A DNA stretch of 64,000 bases from Ailurus styani (GCA_002007465.1 LNAC01000064.1:4009606-4073605); one strand, 5' to 3'; numbered from the stretch's first letter, positions 48,742-59,989 are shown. Notes: generated by a model not told the origin, from the letters alone. Translations and numbers: made by a program.

Positions 48742-49615
48742 CCCTTTTGAACTTAATGCAGTGATGCTTAACATTTTCCGTAAGTTATAATACTTGCTAA
48801 ATATTAAGAGAGCTCTACTCTTAGGTAGCTATTTGAAAGCACTTCCTCACTGACCATTTAATCCTTTAAAAAATTGGCACCCCTCACTCTTTTAAGAAAT
48901 CTGTATATAGCAATCTTATTTCTAGACTTTTTGACCACTTTGCCTTTACTAGCCATATAGTGACTAATCGAATTCATGGCTGATAATGGTCTCTACTCAC
49001 CATATCTTTTTTTATCCCAGTCTTTACTGATCCTTCTGGTATTTCCTTTCAACACAAGAGGTGTGGCTTTGCTATTATGGTGTTAAATAAAATGAAGTAG
49101 ATTCTAAGCAAAATACTATTAGAAAAATAACTCTAAGAAATAGGATCCTGACCTCTGAGATCTTTTTCTTCATTCCACTATCAACATTTCTTCCTTTCTG
49201 CAAAACTGGAGAAGGCTCAAATACTCAATTTTAATATGGCAAATGGTGGGTCACAAAGTGCTACTATCCCAAGCAAAAATATTTCCTCTTTCCGATGTTT
49301 TAAATTTCTTTTACTCCTTTCTACCTATTACATGATATGATAGGTTTTAAAACTCGGTTGGATTTAGGAGCTATGAATCTAAGATTATTGTAATGACAAC
49401 TGAATTAGGTCTTATATAAAATAAAATTATTGTTTATAAACACATCACTTATCAAAAATGAAACAAAAACACTTCATTGGAAGTTTTAAAGAGCACAACT
49501 GTAGAGAGTATCCCAATGGACACGAATTGGTTCAAAAAAAAAAAAGAGTCCTTTTTAAAAGCTTTACTCGAAAAGAAAATGCAAAATAAGTGAATAATGA
49601 TAAATTTGTACTCAC
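48742..49615. other. VPS13B: Intron flank downstream of the VPS13B exon, nothing recognised
   Basis: Unique sequence on the donor side of the 49616-49789 exon. Confidence 0.45.
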
Positions 49616-49789
49616 CGGAATTATGGCAGTAGTCCATATACTGTGGAACTTGGACTGTGAAGGCTATCAAATCTGGAGCTAAGAGAGATTCTGGCTTTCT
49701 ACTCTCATTGAGCCACTTGCTGCTATGAAGGTCTTTAGTGTCAGAAGGACCCTGAAGCAACGGAATCAACTTCTCTTTTCCACCATCAC
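49616..49789 (-). CDS. VPS13B: VPS13B coding exon (about exon 19 of the human gene)
   Basis: Internal 174-base exon of VPS13B, directly downstream of the exon at 50763-50897. The acceptor is 'tttctttttag' and the donor is 'gtgagt', both strong. The frame is open and starts by completing the codon left by the previous exon. The peptide carries DGGKEKLIPLLQGPSD, WLNESRKPESLLAPDLIAF and VQVPQYMDYCHNSG, matching VPS13B near residues 885-942. The 174-base length equals what I remember for human exon 19. No stop or frameshift is present, so the exon looks functional. The next exon, expected to encode a peptide like AVLLCSIQGLAVNIDP, was not found anywhere in 1-49615. The following intron is therefore at least 49.6 kb, which fits this gene of several hundred kilobases. 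Confidence 0.92.
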
Positions 49790-50762
49790 CTAAAAAGAAA
49801 CATTAATGAAAAAATTCCTATAAAAAAATATAGGAGTAGCTTGAGGATGCCTGATCTTAAAATATATTATCATAATATAACACTTCAGTTATATTTGGTC
49901 ATATTAGCTATACATTTATACTCCAAAAAGTATGACTGATAAAGTTAAAAGCACTCTTACCTCTTAACAAATAAGTCTTAATATTTAGTTAATAAATACA
50001 GAACATGTTCAGATGAGATTGTAAAAGGAAAGAGCTTAAACATACTATATTCTAAATAATCGACAAAATCTGTACCTCTTTAAATTTACCCAGAAATTTA
50101 GATTGCACAGAAAACACTTAAATTTCTAAGTGTTTATAGAAAATAGTATGAAATAAAGTATTGACAGGAAGGTGAAGCCAGTTATAAAAATTGAAAAACA
50201 GTTGTGTTGGGCGCCTGGGTGGCTCAGTGGGTTAAAGCCTCTGCCTTCGGCTCGGGTCATGATCTCAGGGTCCTGGGATCGAGGCCCGCATTGGGCTCCC
50301 TGCTCGGCGGGGAGCCTGCTTCCCCCCTCCCTCTCTCTCCCTACCTCTCTGCCTCCTTGTGATCTCTCTCCCTCTGTGAAATAAGTAAATAAAATCTTTA
50401 AAAAAAAAAAAAAACAGTTGTGTTATCTGTTTATTATACTAACATTTTAACTTAATTTTTCAGTGTCATATATATCTACACTTCCTCTTTCCCCCCAAAA
50501 GTATAAGAGTACACTTTTAGTTGTTCTCCCTCATAACCATTCTCCTAACTATGCAGTTTTTTTCCTGAAATAAAAATTAATTTATTAAAGAAGTATCATC
50601 CTGGCACAATTAAAAAATTTTTAAAGTAAAAATAAAAAAATTTAAAACCTCTGATTCATAGGAACAATGAGCAAATTCTTGTTTCAGTAACGCTCCTTGT
50701 AAAATGCAAGGCCAATTCTCCTATACAGGCAATAAAGTTTTACACGGTCCAGCTGCACATAC
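49790..50762 (-). other. VPS13B: VPS13B intron between the two exons (973 bases)
   Basis: Complete GT-AG intron. The donor reads 'gtatgt' at the 50762 side and the acceptor 'tttctttttag' at the 49790 side. It contains one recent SINE on the opposite strand (50209-50409). Otherwise it is AT-rich, with nothing else recognised. Confidence 0.88.
50209..50409 (+). mobile_element. VPS13B: Recent CAN-SINE in the short VPS13B intron
   Basis: Exact target duplication 'aaaaacagttgtgtt' at 50194-50208 and 50410-50424. Lies antisense to VPS13B, about 350 bases below the upstream exon. Confidence 0.96.
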
Positions 50763-50897
50763 CTGGGGCTTTGGCACAAATTTTTATTGATCCCATGGTC
50801 CCAGAGGCACATTTGACCAATGATGTGCTGCAGTACTTCAATTCAACATTCTGGATTGAGCCCTCAAGAGTTGGCAGGGGATTCTTAGATTTCACAC
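50763..50897 (-). CDS. VPS13B: VPS13B coding exon (about exon 18 of the human gene)
   Basis: Internal 135-base exon of VPS13B (COH1), a very large bridge-like lipid-transfer protein that acts at the Golgi and is mutated in Cohen syndrome. On the minus strand the exon follows 'cttttattag' and is followed by the donor 'gtatgt'. Its reading frame is open. It begins with two bases of a split codon and ends with one (…AKAP, G). The peptide includes GVKSKNPLPTLEGSIQ, NVELKYCSTSLVKCASG and SIKICAKAP, which I recognise from the N-terminal quarter of mammalian VPS13B, near residues 840-885. The split codon at the 3' end is completed exactly by the next exon at 49616-49789. The exon number comes from memory of the human gene. 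The identity is recognition, not a search, but length, phase and splice signals all agree. Confidence 0.9.
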
Positions 50898-52088
50898 CTA
50901 ATAAAAGAAAACTGCAAATGTACTAGCCGATTGAATTTAAATAATTTTTATACTCCTTCACCAAGGCATTTAAACTTAATTATGCTTTAATTATCTGCCT
51001 CAGATGTTCTTACAGTATTTGTGTTAGGTTTCATGGTTTAGCATTTAGGAGGTGAAAGGATGCAATTTTAAAATAAATAGTCTGAACTCACATAACTATA
51101 CTTATGTAGTCAGCTTTTGATTAGGCAAGCTCAAGAAATACAAGTAAATATTTTAAAATAAATATTTGCTTACAAAACAGTAAAACTTATAAAAATCATA
51201 CTTTTGAAAGATAAAGATATTTATTTTTGAAACAAATTTAACTTACAAATTGAGTTTTAATTAAATAAAGACATTTATTTAATTTAAACTGGAAACTTAC
51301 TGAGTAAACAGACTCCCTAGAATACCTTGGTCAGATAGAATAAGGAAAGATAAAGAAGACAGTTCTTAAGGTAAAATACAATAGCTTATAAGCAAAATTG
51401 AAATATCAGGTGCAGATAAAAGAAATCAATGGTATTCTATACCAATTAACAAAAAAGCAGATATTAACATCTCTACTATATGCTACTTGCGGAGGGACAC
51501 TGAAGCACAGAATTATTATTATAATAATTACCATGAAATAAATGGTAGAGAAAATTTAATTCAAAAGGGAGAAACTCATTTTGGCCAGGAACCGTAGGTG
51601 AGAATTAAACAGGCAAGGGAATCTTAAGAATGACAATATTGCAAATCCCTAAAATGATAACGATGAAGAACTCTAATCAACTAACATTTACTGAGGACTT
51701 ACTCTGTGTTACGCATGTTATCTTATTCAATCCTCTCCACAGGGCTATAATAAAAATGTTTATTATCCTCATTTTCAGATTAAGATACATTGGATCGCAG
51801 GAGTTTAGTTAAATTTGGCTCAAAGTCCTATAGTAGAAAAGAACTAGGGTGTTTGCTACAATTTGATAGAGAAGACTTTACTATTCATTTTGCCTATATT
51901 CACCAACATCCACCAACATAACTTCCCTTCTTTTCCACATTCCACATTTTGATCAAATATATACTATCCTTCATATCTGAAACTCTGAGTAGAACATGTA
52001 TGAATAATTAAGAAAACCATAAACTTTCTATCATAGATCTGATAAACACTACTCTGTAACATTCCATCTCAATTTTAGTATGTTCAAA
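50898..52088. other. VPS13B: VPS13B upstream intron, little recognised
   Basis: Polypyrimidine tract and acceptor at the 50898 edge. Reverse MIR at 51680-51830, otherwise unassigned. Confidence 0.5.
51680..51830 (-). mobile_element. MIR SINE, reverse orientation
   Basis: 'actaacatttactgaggact', 'tcttattcaatcctctccac', 'tcctcattttcagatt'. Confidence 0.78.
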
Positions 52089-52101
52089 AAGCCGCATAAT
52101 T

Positions 52102-54680
52102 ACAGAGGGTACATACCTCAATATCATCAAAGCTATCTATGAAAAACCCACAGCGAATATCATTCTCAATGGAGAAAAACTGAGAGATCTCTCCCTAAGG
52201 TCAGGAACACGGCAGGGCTGTCCACTATCACCACTGCTATTCAACATAGTACTAGAAATCCTAGCCTCAGCAATCAGACAACAAAAAGAAATAAAAGGCA
52301 TCCAAATCAGCAAAGAAGAAGTCAAACTCTCACTCTTTGCAGATGATATGATACTTTATGTGGAAAACCCAAAGGACTCCACTCCAAAATTGCTAGAACT
52401 CATACAGGAATTCAGTCAATTGTCAGGATATAAAATCAATGCACAAAAATCGGTTGCATTTCTATATACCAACAACAAAAAAGAAGAAAGAGGAATTAAG
52501 GAGTCAATCCCATTTACAATTGCACCCAAAACCATAAGATACCTAGGAATAAACCTAACCAAAGAGGCAAAGAATCTGTACTCAGAACACTATAAAGTAC
52601 TCATGAAAGAAATTGAGGAAGACACAAAGAAATGGAAAAATGTTCCATGCTCATGGATTGGAAGAACAAATATTGTGAAAATGTCTATGTTACCTAGAGC
52701 AATCTACACATTTAATGCAATCCCCATCAAAATACCAGCAATTTATTTCAAAGAAATGGAACAAATAATCCTAAAATTTATATGGAACCAGAAAAGACCC
52801 CGAATACCCAAAGGAACGTTGAAAAAGAAAAAAAAAGCTGGTGGCATCACAATTCCAGACTTCAAGCTCTTTACAAAGCTGTAATCAGGGTACTATGCTG
52901 AGCGAAATAAGTCAATCAGAGAAAAACAATTATCATATGATCTCTCTGATATGAGGAACTTGAGGGGCAGGGTGGGGGGTCGTGCGGGGTAGGGAAGGAA
53001 AAATAATGAAACGAGATGGGATGGNNNNNNNNNNNNNNNNNNNNNNNNNNNNNNNNNNNNNNNNNNNNNNNNNNNNNNNNNNNNNNNNNNNNNNNNNNNN
53101 NNNNNNNNNNNNNNNNNNNNNNNNNNNNNNNNNNNNNNNNNNNNNNNNNNNNNNNNNNNNNNNNNNNNNNNNNNNNNNNNNNNNNNNNNNNNNNNNNNNN
53201 NNNNNNNNNNNNNNNNNNNNNNNNNNNNNNNNNNNNNNNNNNNNNNNNNNNNNNNNNNNNNNNNNNNNNNNNNNNNNNNNNNNNNNNNNNNNNNNNNNNN
53301 NNNNNNNNNNNNNNNNNNNNNNNNNNNNNNNNNNNNNNNNNNNNNNNNNNNNNNNNNNNNNNNNNNNNNNNNNNNNNNNNNNNNNNNNNNNNNNNNNNNN
53401 NNNNNNNNNNNNNNNNNNNNNNNNNNNNNNNNNNNNNNNNNNNNNNNNNNNNNNNNNNNNNNNNNNNNNNNNNNNNNNNNNNNNNNNNNNNNNNNNNNNN
53501 NNNNNNNNNNNNNNNNNNNNNNNNNNNNNNNNNNNNNNNNNNNNNNNNNNNNNNNNNNNNNNNNNNNNNNNNNNNNNNNNNNNNNNNNNNNNNNNNNNNN
53601 NNNNNNNNNNNNNNNNNNNNNNNNNNNNNNNNNNNNNNNNNNNNNNNNNNNNNNNNNNNNNNNNNNNNNNNNNNNNNNNNNNNNNNNNNNNNNNNNNNNN
53701 NNNNNNNNNNNNNNNNNNNNNNNNNNNNNNNNNNNNNNNNNNNNNNNNNNNNNNNNNNNNNNNNNNNNNNNNNNNNNNNNNNNNNNNNNNNNNNNNNNNN
53801 NNNNNNNNNNGACATCCAAATGGCCAACAGACACATGAGAAAGTGCTCAACATCACTTGGCATCAGGGAAATACAAATCAAAACCACAGTGAGATACCAC
53901 CTCACACCAGTCAGAACGGCTAAAATTAACAAGTCAAGAAATAATAGATGTTGGAGAGGATGCAGGGAAAGGGGAACCCTCCTACACTGTTGGTGGGAAT
54001 GCAAGCTGGTGCAGCCACTCTGGAAAACAGTACAGAGTTTCCTCAAAAAGTTGAAAATAGAGATACCCTACGACCCAGCAATCGCACTACTGGGTATTTA
54101 TCCTAAAGACACAAAGGTAGTGATCCTCAGGGGCACATGCACCCGAATGCTTATAGCAGCAATGTCCACAACAGCCAAACTATGGAAAGAACCTAGATGT
54201 CCATCAACAGATGAATGGATAAAGAAGATGTGGTATATATATACAATGGAATACTATGCAGCCATCAAAAGAAACGAAATCTTGTCATTTGCAAAGATGT
54301 GGATGGAACTAGAGGGTATTATGCTAAGCGAAATAAGTCAATCAGAGAAAGACAATTATCATATGATCTCTCTGATATGAGGAAATTGAGGGGCAGGGCA
54401 GGGGGTCATGGGGAGTAGGGAGGGAAAAAATGAAACAAGATGGGATGGGGAAGGAGACAAACCATAAGAGACTCTTAATCTCATGAAACAAACTGAGGGT
54501 TACTGGGGGTGGGAGGGTAGGGATAGAGTGGCTGGGTGATGGACATTGGGGAGGGTTTGTGCTATGGGGAGTGCTGTGAAAGATGTAAGTCTGATGATTC
54601 ATAGACCAGTACCCCTGGGGCAAAAAAAAAAAAAAAAAGGAGAAAAGTCTAAATTGGCTTAAAAAAAAAAAAAAAAAAAG
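52102..54680 (+). mobile_element. Young L1, 5'-truncated, with assembly gap
   Basis: Flanked by the target duplication 'aagccgcataatt' (52089-52101, 54681-54693). Begins inside the reverse transcriptase ([18 protein letters not shown]; catalytic-type [12 protein letters not shown] near 52337) and is open to about 52884. After the gap, ORF2 resumes ([10 protein letters not shown]…) and ends at 54380, followed by the 3' UTR. Bases 52890-53024 are out of order: they repeat the ORF2 end and 3' UTR. The endonuclease and 5' part are absent. Confidence 0.93.
53025..53810. other. Assembly gap, 786 Ns, inside the L1
   Basis: Unknown bases only. Open frames crossing it are artefacts of reading Ns as coding. 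Confidence 0.99.
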
Positions 54681-54766
54681 AAGCCGCATAATTGTTCAAG
54701 TGTCTTCCTGAGACGTGGCCCAGGAATCTGCAGTTTAACCAGCACACTATGTGATTTGCAAATTAT

Positions 54767-54826
54767 TAGCCATAATTGCGCCTCGGATAAACCTCATTGG
54801 CTACAACACTGCCACTGCACAAAGCT
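54767..54826 (-). pseudogene. RNU4: U4 snRNA 5'-end retropseudogene, tailless, 60 bases
   Basis: Read on the minus strand, these 60 bases match the first 60 nucleotides of U4 spliceosomal RNA: 'agctttg', 'gcagtggcagt', 'gtagccaatgaggtttatcc', 'gaggcgc'. There are a few substitutions. The copy stops before the 3' half of U4 and has no poly(A). The exact 16-base direct repeat 'gtgatttgcaaattat' at 54751-54766 and 54827-54842 is the target-site duplication. It is the second tailless snRNA fragment in this window. Confidence 0.93.
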
Positions 54827-54842
54827 GTGATTTGCAAATTAT

Positions 54843-55164
54843 AAAAAACATCATTTTAAGAAACACCCTCTCGCATACTAACACTCACTTCAGAAGGGCC
54901 CTTAATTTACTAATTTCTATGTGGTTATTACACAAATGTGTATCAACTGGTTGCTATTTTCCAATATTTACCACCTCTGTTGTTTCCACTTGAAGTGGTA
55001 CCTATTAGTCCCAGAGCAAGAGTCTAAAATGTTGTGTATTTGTACAATATTCTACAGATCCTCAACATCCATGACTCAAAAATCTAACTCAGTATCTCAG
55101 AAAATTAAATGATGAAACAGTATTTACATAAACATAGTCATAGTAGTAAAGTTGTAATGGTAGT
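54843..55164. other. VPS13B: Intronic sequence, nothing recognised
   Basis: Short unique stretch after the U4 fragment. Confidence 0.4.
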
Positions 55165-55350
55165 GCTAGTTATCACAGCACCTAACATTTAGTGAGCACT
55201 TACTGTCAATCCCTGGGTCTAGTTTATTATTTTATTTATTTATCTCCAAAAGAAAACAAAACTCCAAGGTGACCATTACTAATCTATTTTATATATGGGA
55301 AAACCAAGAACCAGAGAAGTAGGGTTTTGTCAATCTCAAGTCAGAAAGCG
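55165..55350 (-). mobile_element. MIR SINE, reverse orientation
   Basis: 'cacctaacatttagtgagca', 'aaaccaagaaccagagaagt', 'caatctcaagtcag'. Confidence 0.65.
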
Positions 55351-55389
55351 ACAAGACCGGAACACGTTTCCCCTTATGAAAAAGGAAGC

Positions 55390-55547
55390 GGGCACCTGAG
55401 TGGCTCAGTGGGTTAAAGCCTCTGCCTTTGGCTCAGGTCATGATCTCAGGGTCCTGGGGATCGAGGCCTGCATCGGGCTCTCTGCTCAGCGGGGAGCCTG
55501 CTTCCTTCTCTCTCTCTCTCTCTCTGCCTGCTTCTCAGTCTACTTGT

Positions 55548-55601
<54 letters not shown>

Positions 55602-55630
55602 AAATAAATAAATAAATAAATCTAAAAAAG
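55390..55630 (+). mobile_element. Recent CAN-SINE with an expanded (CT)n
   Basis: Normal head and body. The CT linker has grown to about 25 CT units (55549-55598). 'aaaggaagc' flanks both ends. Confidence 0.95.
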
Positions 55631-56029
55631 AAAGGAAGCTACATATTTAACATCTACTGCAGCTGTGGGAAGTTATAATCAGTAGATACTTTACCCTGCT
55701 CTAATCATTATGGTAGATGATGAGAAGAATATAAAATAGAATGATACCTTCCCCCTCCCCAGCCCTCAAGCCCCACAGTAAGACTTTCATTCTCTGCCAA
55801 TTTTTCAGAACATATATAAAACCTAGATAGAGGTCAGCAGACAGGAACTACTGAAAGATTCTTTCAAGGGTTGCTGATGGTGTTCAGAATGAAAAGAACT
55901 GAATTAGTTTCTGGTAGATATAAACACAAAAGAATATGAAAAGGCCAAAATGGCTTTGTTTTTAAATTATTTTATAACACTGCTTCTGCAACATTTAGGA
56001 CTCTATCTTGAATCACAAATGGTAGATCT

Positions 56030-56142
56030 TTTTTTTTTAATGTTTATTTACGTAAGTAATGTCTACACCCTACATGGGACTCAAACTCACCATCCTAGAT
56101 CAAGAGTGGCATGCTCCTCTGGCTGGGTGAGCCAAGTGCCCC
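56030..56142 (-). mobile_element. Short CAN-SINE, minus strand
   Basis: 'tgtttatttacgtaagtaat', 'gtctacaccctacatgggac', 'gggtgagccaagtgcccc'. Diverged target repeats 'caaatggtagatctt' and 'caaatgacaggtctt'. Confidence 0.82.
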
Positions 56143-56340
56143 AACAAATGACAGGTCTTTCTAAATGCTTGTTGTATATAATACTCTTATCAGAAAAAGT
56201 TGCCTGGAACCTCTTCTGGCAAGAATCTCATATACATATACCTAAAAAGCATCTTGTTTTTGACTCTCACAACCTTAGTTTATATTTTTATGATTATATT
56301 TCTTAAGTATTTTAAAACTTGTTCTACTTACTAAAACATC

Positions 56341-56550
56341 GGGGTACCTGGGTGGTTCAGTTGGTTTAGCAGCTGCCCTCCACTCAGGTCATGATCCCAG
56401 GGTCCTGGGATCAAGCCCCACATTGGGCTCCCTGCTCAGTGGGCAGCATGCTTCTCCCTCTCCTCCCTGCTTATGCTGGCTTGTGCTCTCTGTCATTATC
56501 TTTGTGTCCCTCTCTCAGAAAGAAATAAATAAATTCTTGAAAAAAAATAA
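56341..56550 (+). mobile_element. CAN-SINE
   Basis: 'ggggtacctgggtggttcag' to 'agaaataaataaattctt'. Flanks 'ctaaaacatc' and 'ctaaaatatc'. Confidence 0.93.
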
Positions 56551-56910
56551 CTAAAATATCATTATGCATAACTTCTCCATACAGGCTTTTTTTAATATAT
56601 AAAGAAATCTGTTTTAAATGCTATAAGCTGAGATTTAAAAAAAATAAATTACAGACATCTCTTGATGGACTTCAACAATGGAGAAAAGCTGCTAGTTTAA
56701 AAAATATCTTGTTAATTTAAACTATGGACTTTGGGTGTTCATGATATGTGAGTGTATGTTCACCCATTGTACCAAAAGCCACTCTGGTGGGAGATCTGAT
56801 ACTGGGGTAGCTGTGCGTGTGTGGGTCAGGGCATATATGGGAATTAACTTCCCCTCAATTTTACCTTGAACATGAACATGTTCTTTAAAAAAAGAAAATG
56901 CTTTTTAAAA

Positions 56911-57021
56911 TTTTTTTAAGTTTATTTATTTAAGTAATCTCTACACCCAGTGTGGGGCACAAACTCACAACCCTGAGATCAAGAGTTGCAAGTTCTACTG
57001 ACTGGGCCAGCCAGGACCCCC
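56911..57021 (-). mobile_element. Short CAN-SINE, minus strand
   Basis: 'aagtttatttatttaagtaa', 'tctctacacccagtgtgggg', 'gggccagccaggaccccc'. Sits just beyond the donor of the candidate exon at 57046-57237. Confidence 0.85.
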
Positions 57022-57045
57022 TTTAAAAAAAAAAAAAAGCCTTAC

Positions 57046-57237
57046 TGAAAAATAATCTTGGTTTCTTTCCACTCCACCTTCAAACCAAAATTTGTGAAAT
57101 GCCCAAACATAAGCTCTAGGAAAGCAGAAAGGAGTACAGTCTTGGCATTACATAATTCAAAACACCATTCATATTGTGTCCTATACGAATGCTGCTTCCT
57201 CAAAGTGTGAAAGGAAATTTCCTGCAACTCAGTGAAA
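57046..57237 (-). other. Candidate cryptic exon, 192 bases, unrecognised product
   Basis: On the minus strand a pyrimidine-rich acceptor ('cttttgctcttttag') is followed by 192 bases open in one frame, and then by the donor 'gtaagg'. The frame starts after one base and ends with two bases of a split codon, so the exon is a multiple of three and phase-symmetric. The peptide (…LQEISFHTLRKQHSY…FGLKVEWKETK…) matches nothing I recognise. It is not the VPS13B sequence I expect upstream of 50897. It is on the VPS13B strand, so it could be included in rare transcripts. It may equally be chance. Confidence 0.3.
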
Positions 57238-58749
57238 CTAAAAGAGCAAAAGCTGTCAAAATAAAAAAAGCATGGCTTTGGATAGAGGCAGCATTAATTA
57301 CGTAGCTGAGTAATTAGGCAGCTTAAGACACGCCACTATTTATTTTTGTTACACGGAGAGGCCAAAGTATTGTAGTTACTGTTCAAAGTACTTAAATAGA
57401 AAACAACTCAACTTTACACAGAACTTAATTTAGAGAAGAGGTGCGATATTTTGATAAGACGTACAGTCTGCAGACATGAGTCAACAGGACAATCACAAAT
57501 GACAGATCTAACATTTGAAATATTTCCTCTACGAAGCACTCTCACACATACATTTACTCAAATGCTGTAGTCACAGTCCACTAGGAGACAAGAAGAAGGA
57601 ATTTCTAAAACACTGCAACTGAAACATAATTTTATATTGTACACACTATCGATGAAATAGTCTAAAAACATTGAATTTTTGTAATAGAATTTAATATAAA
57701 ATAATGCAGTGTTATTTCTTTTCCTTCTGGTACTTTTCTGGAAAATAGCAACTCCTATCACATATTCCTAGTCCTGAGGTACATCATTAACTCTGATTCT
57801 TTTTCCACCAACTTTCTTGCCTGCCATAATTCTTCCACCCTCTCTGAGACCTCAATCCTCAGTGTCAACTCTCTAGTGTTCAATAATCAGCTTATTATCA
57901 TTCTTGTAATTATTAAAAGATAAACTAATGAGAATGACCTGCATATCTGCATGTTTATCTAAGTAAAAGATTAAGGAGTCAAACCCTATGTAGGTTTTAC
58001 CTGTGTTCCCTCTATTAATCACCACTAAAAGACTGTTAAAATTTTTTAGGGCCTTAAACTCACAAAGAAATGAAAAGACAACAGCTGAATAAGCAACTCT
58101 CAAGGAGGCAAGAGCTATCACCAAATTTTCTAAAGAGGAATATCTGATGAACAAGTAAAAATGAGATGATTTTGTTAAATTTCCCACAGGTACTTTTCTC
58201 TCTTCTATTAAGGAACAAGTTGATATGTTTTAAGCCTTAAAAAATTAAAAATTACAGAAGCCATGCAGTTCAAAGGGAAGGAATGCAGAAGAAGCTAAAA
58301 AAATTAGAGACTGAAAGTCTATCAAATGGCCAGAGATCCCTTCCCTTAATCCACAGAGCCATGCAACTTCCCCACACTCATCTGGGCAAAAGACTAATGG
58401 TTCACCATGGAGAGGTTAAACCAAAAGGATTTTGGGTTATGGGATACAACCAAAGAAAAGGGTGCATATTAAAAACAGGAGATTGTCTAAAAATCTATAT
58501 GGAGTCTATGTACTAGATGATGAGATCTTCTTTTCCTTACTAAGAACTCTGAGTGACAGGCTTATAACCTTCAGGAAGATGGAAGGATTTCTCTCAGTGG
58601 AAACCGGCCAGTCCAAAAAGAAGGAACCAGAGATACTGATAACTGACTATCCCCCAACAAAAAATAAGTAGTGTCCAATTCCCCTACAATGACACCAGCA
58701 ACTCAATAAGCTCCAACCTTATACACAGATTTAGTATTTTATTCTAAAT
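57238..58749. other. VPS13B: Intronic sequence, little recognised
   Basis: The part from about 58270 may already belong to the LINE that follows. No gene assigned. Confidence 0.4.
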
Positions 58750-59625
58750 ATGAAGGACCACCAGATGTCACGTGGCAATCACTATAAGAAAATTTTTTTT
58801 CAAGGAAAAAATATAGCCCTTAGAAATTAAAAACATGATGTTAATTCTCCTTAAATAGAAAAATTGAAAATTAGAGTTAAGGAAATTTACCTTATAAGAA
58901 AACATAAAATTCCAAGAGATTGAAAATGGGAGAGAAAGACAATTAAATCAAGGTATCAATATAAACAATCAAATACCTAAAAATCAAAAATTCCAAAAAG
59001 ACTATTAAATAAAGTGGAGAAAATAATCAAAGACATAATCAAGAAGATTTCCCCAAACTACAGAACAAGAGTTTCTAATTAAAAAGGTGTACCATAAATC
59101 CAACACAACAAATGAAAAAGCATACTCACAGAAGCCCAACAGCTGAAAGAGAAGCTCCTAAGAGCTTCTGAGATAAAAAATAAACAAGCATGCATAAAAA
59201 CAGAAACAAATGACATACAAATATACAACATACAATTAGAATGGCATCAAACTTCTCAACAGCAACACTGGAAAACAAGGAGACAATAAAGTAATGCTTT
59301 TAAAATTCTGTAGAAAACTTATTCCCAGCCTATAGACCTATAGACAGCCAAACAATCAATGATATATGAAGGTAGAAAAAAGATTCATCAGATATGCCAG
59401 ATCTGAAAAAAGTTTACTTCCTCTGCTGGAAAGATAACTACAAAATGGTGCTCCACCAAAACCGGGGAGCAAATCAGGAAAGAGTCACATGTGATCCAAG
59501 AAACAGGGGATGTAACATAAGAGAAAAAGAATTCCCAGGAAATCTGGTTTCCTGGTCAAAGGAATCTGGTAAAATCTGGTAAAAAGAAATCTGGTAAAAG
59601 AAAACTTCAGGATAGCTCTATGGTA
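58750..59625 (+). mobile_element. HAL1/L1M-type old LINE, 3' region
   Basis: 'tctcaacagcaacactggaa', 'aagtttacttcctctgctgg', 'ggtgctccaccaaaaccggg' and 'caggggatgtaacataagag' follow the order I know from HAL1-type elements. No intact frame. Confidence 0.6.
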
Positions 59626-59989
59626 GGATCAAAAACAAACAAACTGAAACAGGAAAAAAGTACACTAAAAGAATAGTAACTACAAAAATTAAAACTATCT
59701 CATGTACTACTACTGAGCAAAGACATGTTTCTATAAGAGTTTTGGGGAATGAATAATAAGTACACAGAACACTACTCAAATTGTAATAGGGCAGTTATTA
59801 ACTCCTAGAATAAAAGATGCATAAGAAAAAATTATTTAATGGTTGTATGTTACAATTCATTCATATATAGTCATGTTAACATTAAATATAAATTTAAGCA
59901 AAATTGTGATACACTTAGATAATTGAGGAGAAAAAAAAGACTAAAGATGGAGACAGTCATTGAGTGTCAGCCCTAGAAGCCAAAATAAA

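Noticed and set aside
52893..54380. Very long open frames (up to 454 codons) around 53-54.4 kb
   Set aside because: Most of their length is the N gap. The real residues at the ends are L1 ORF2 or antisense to it.
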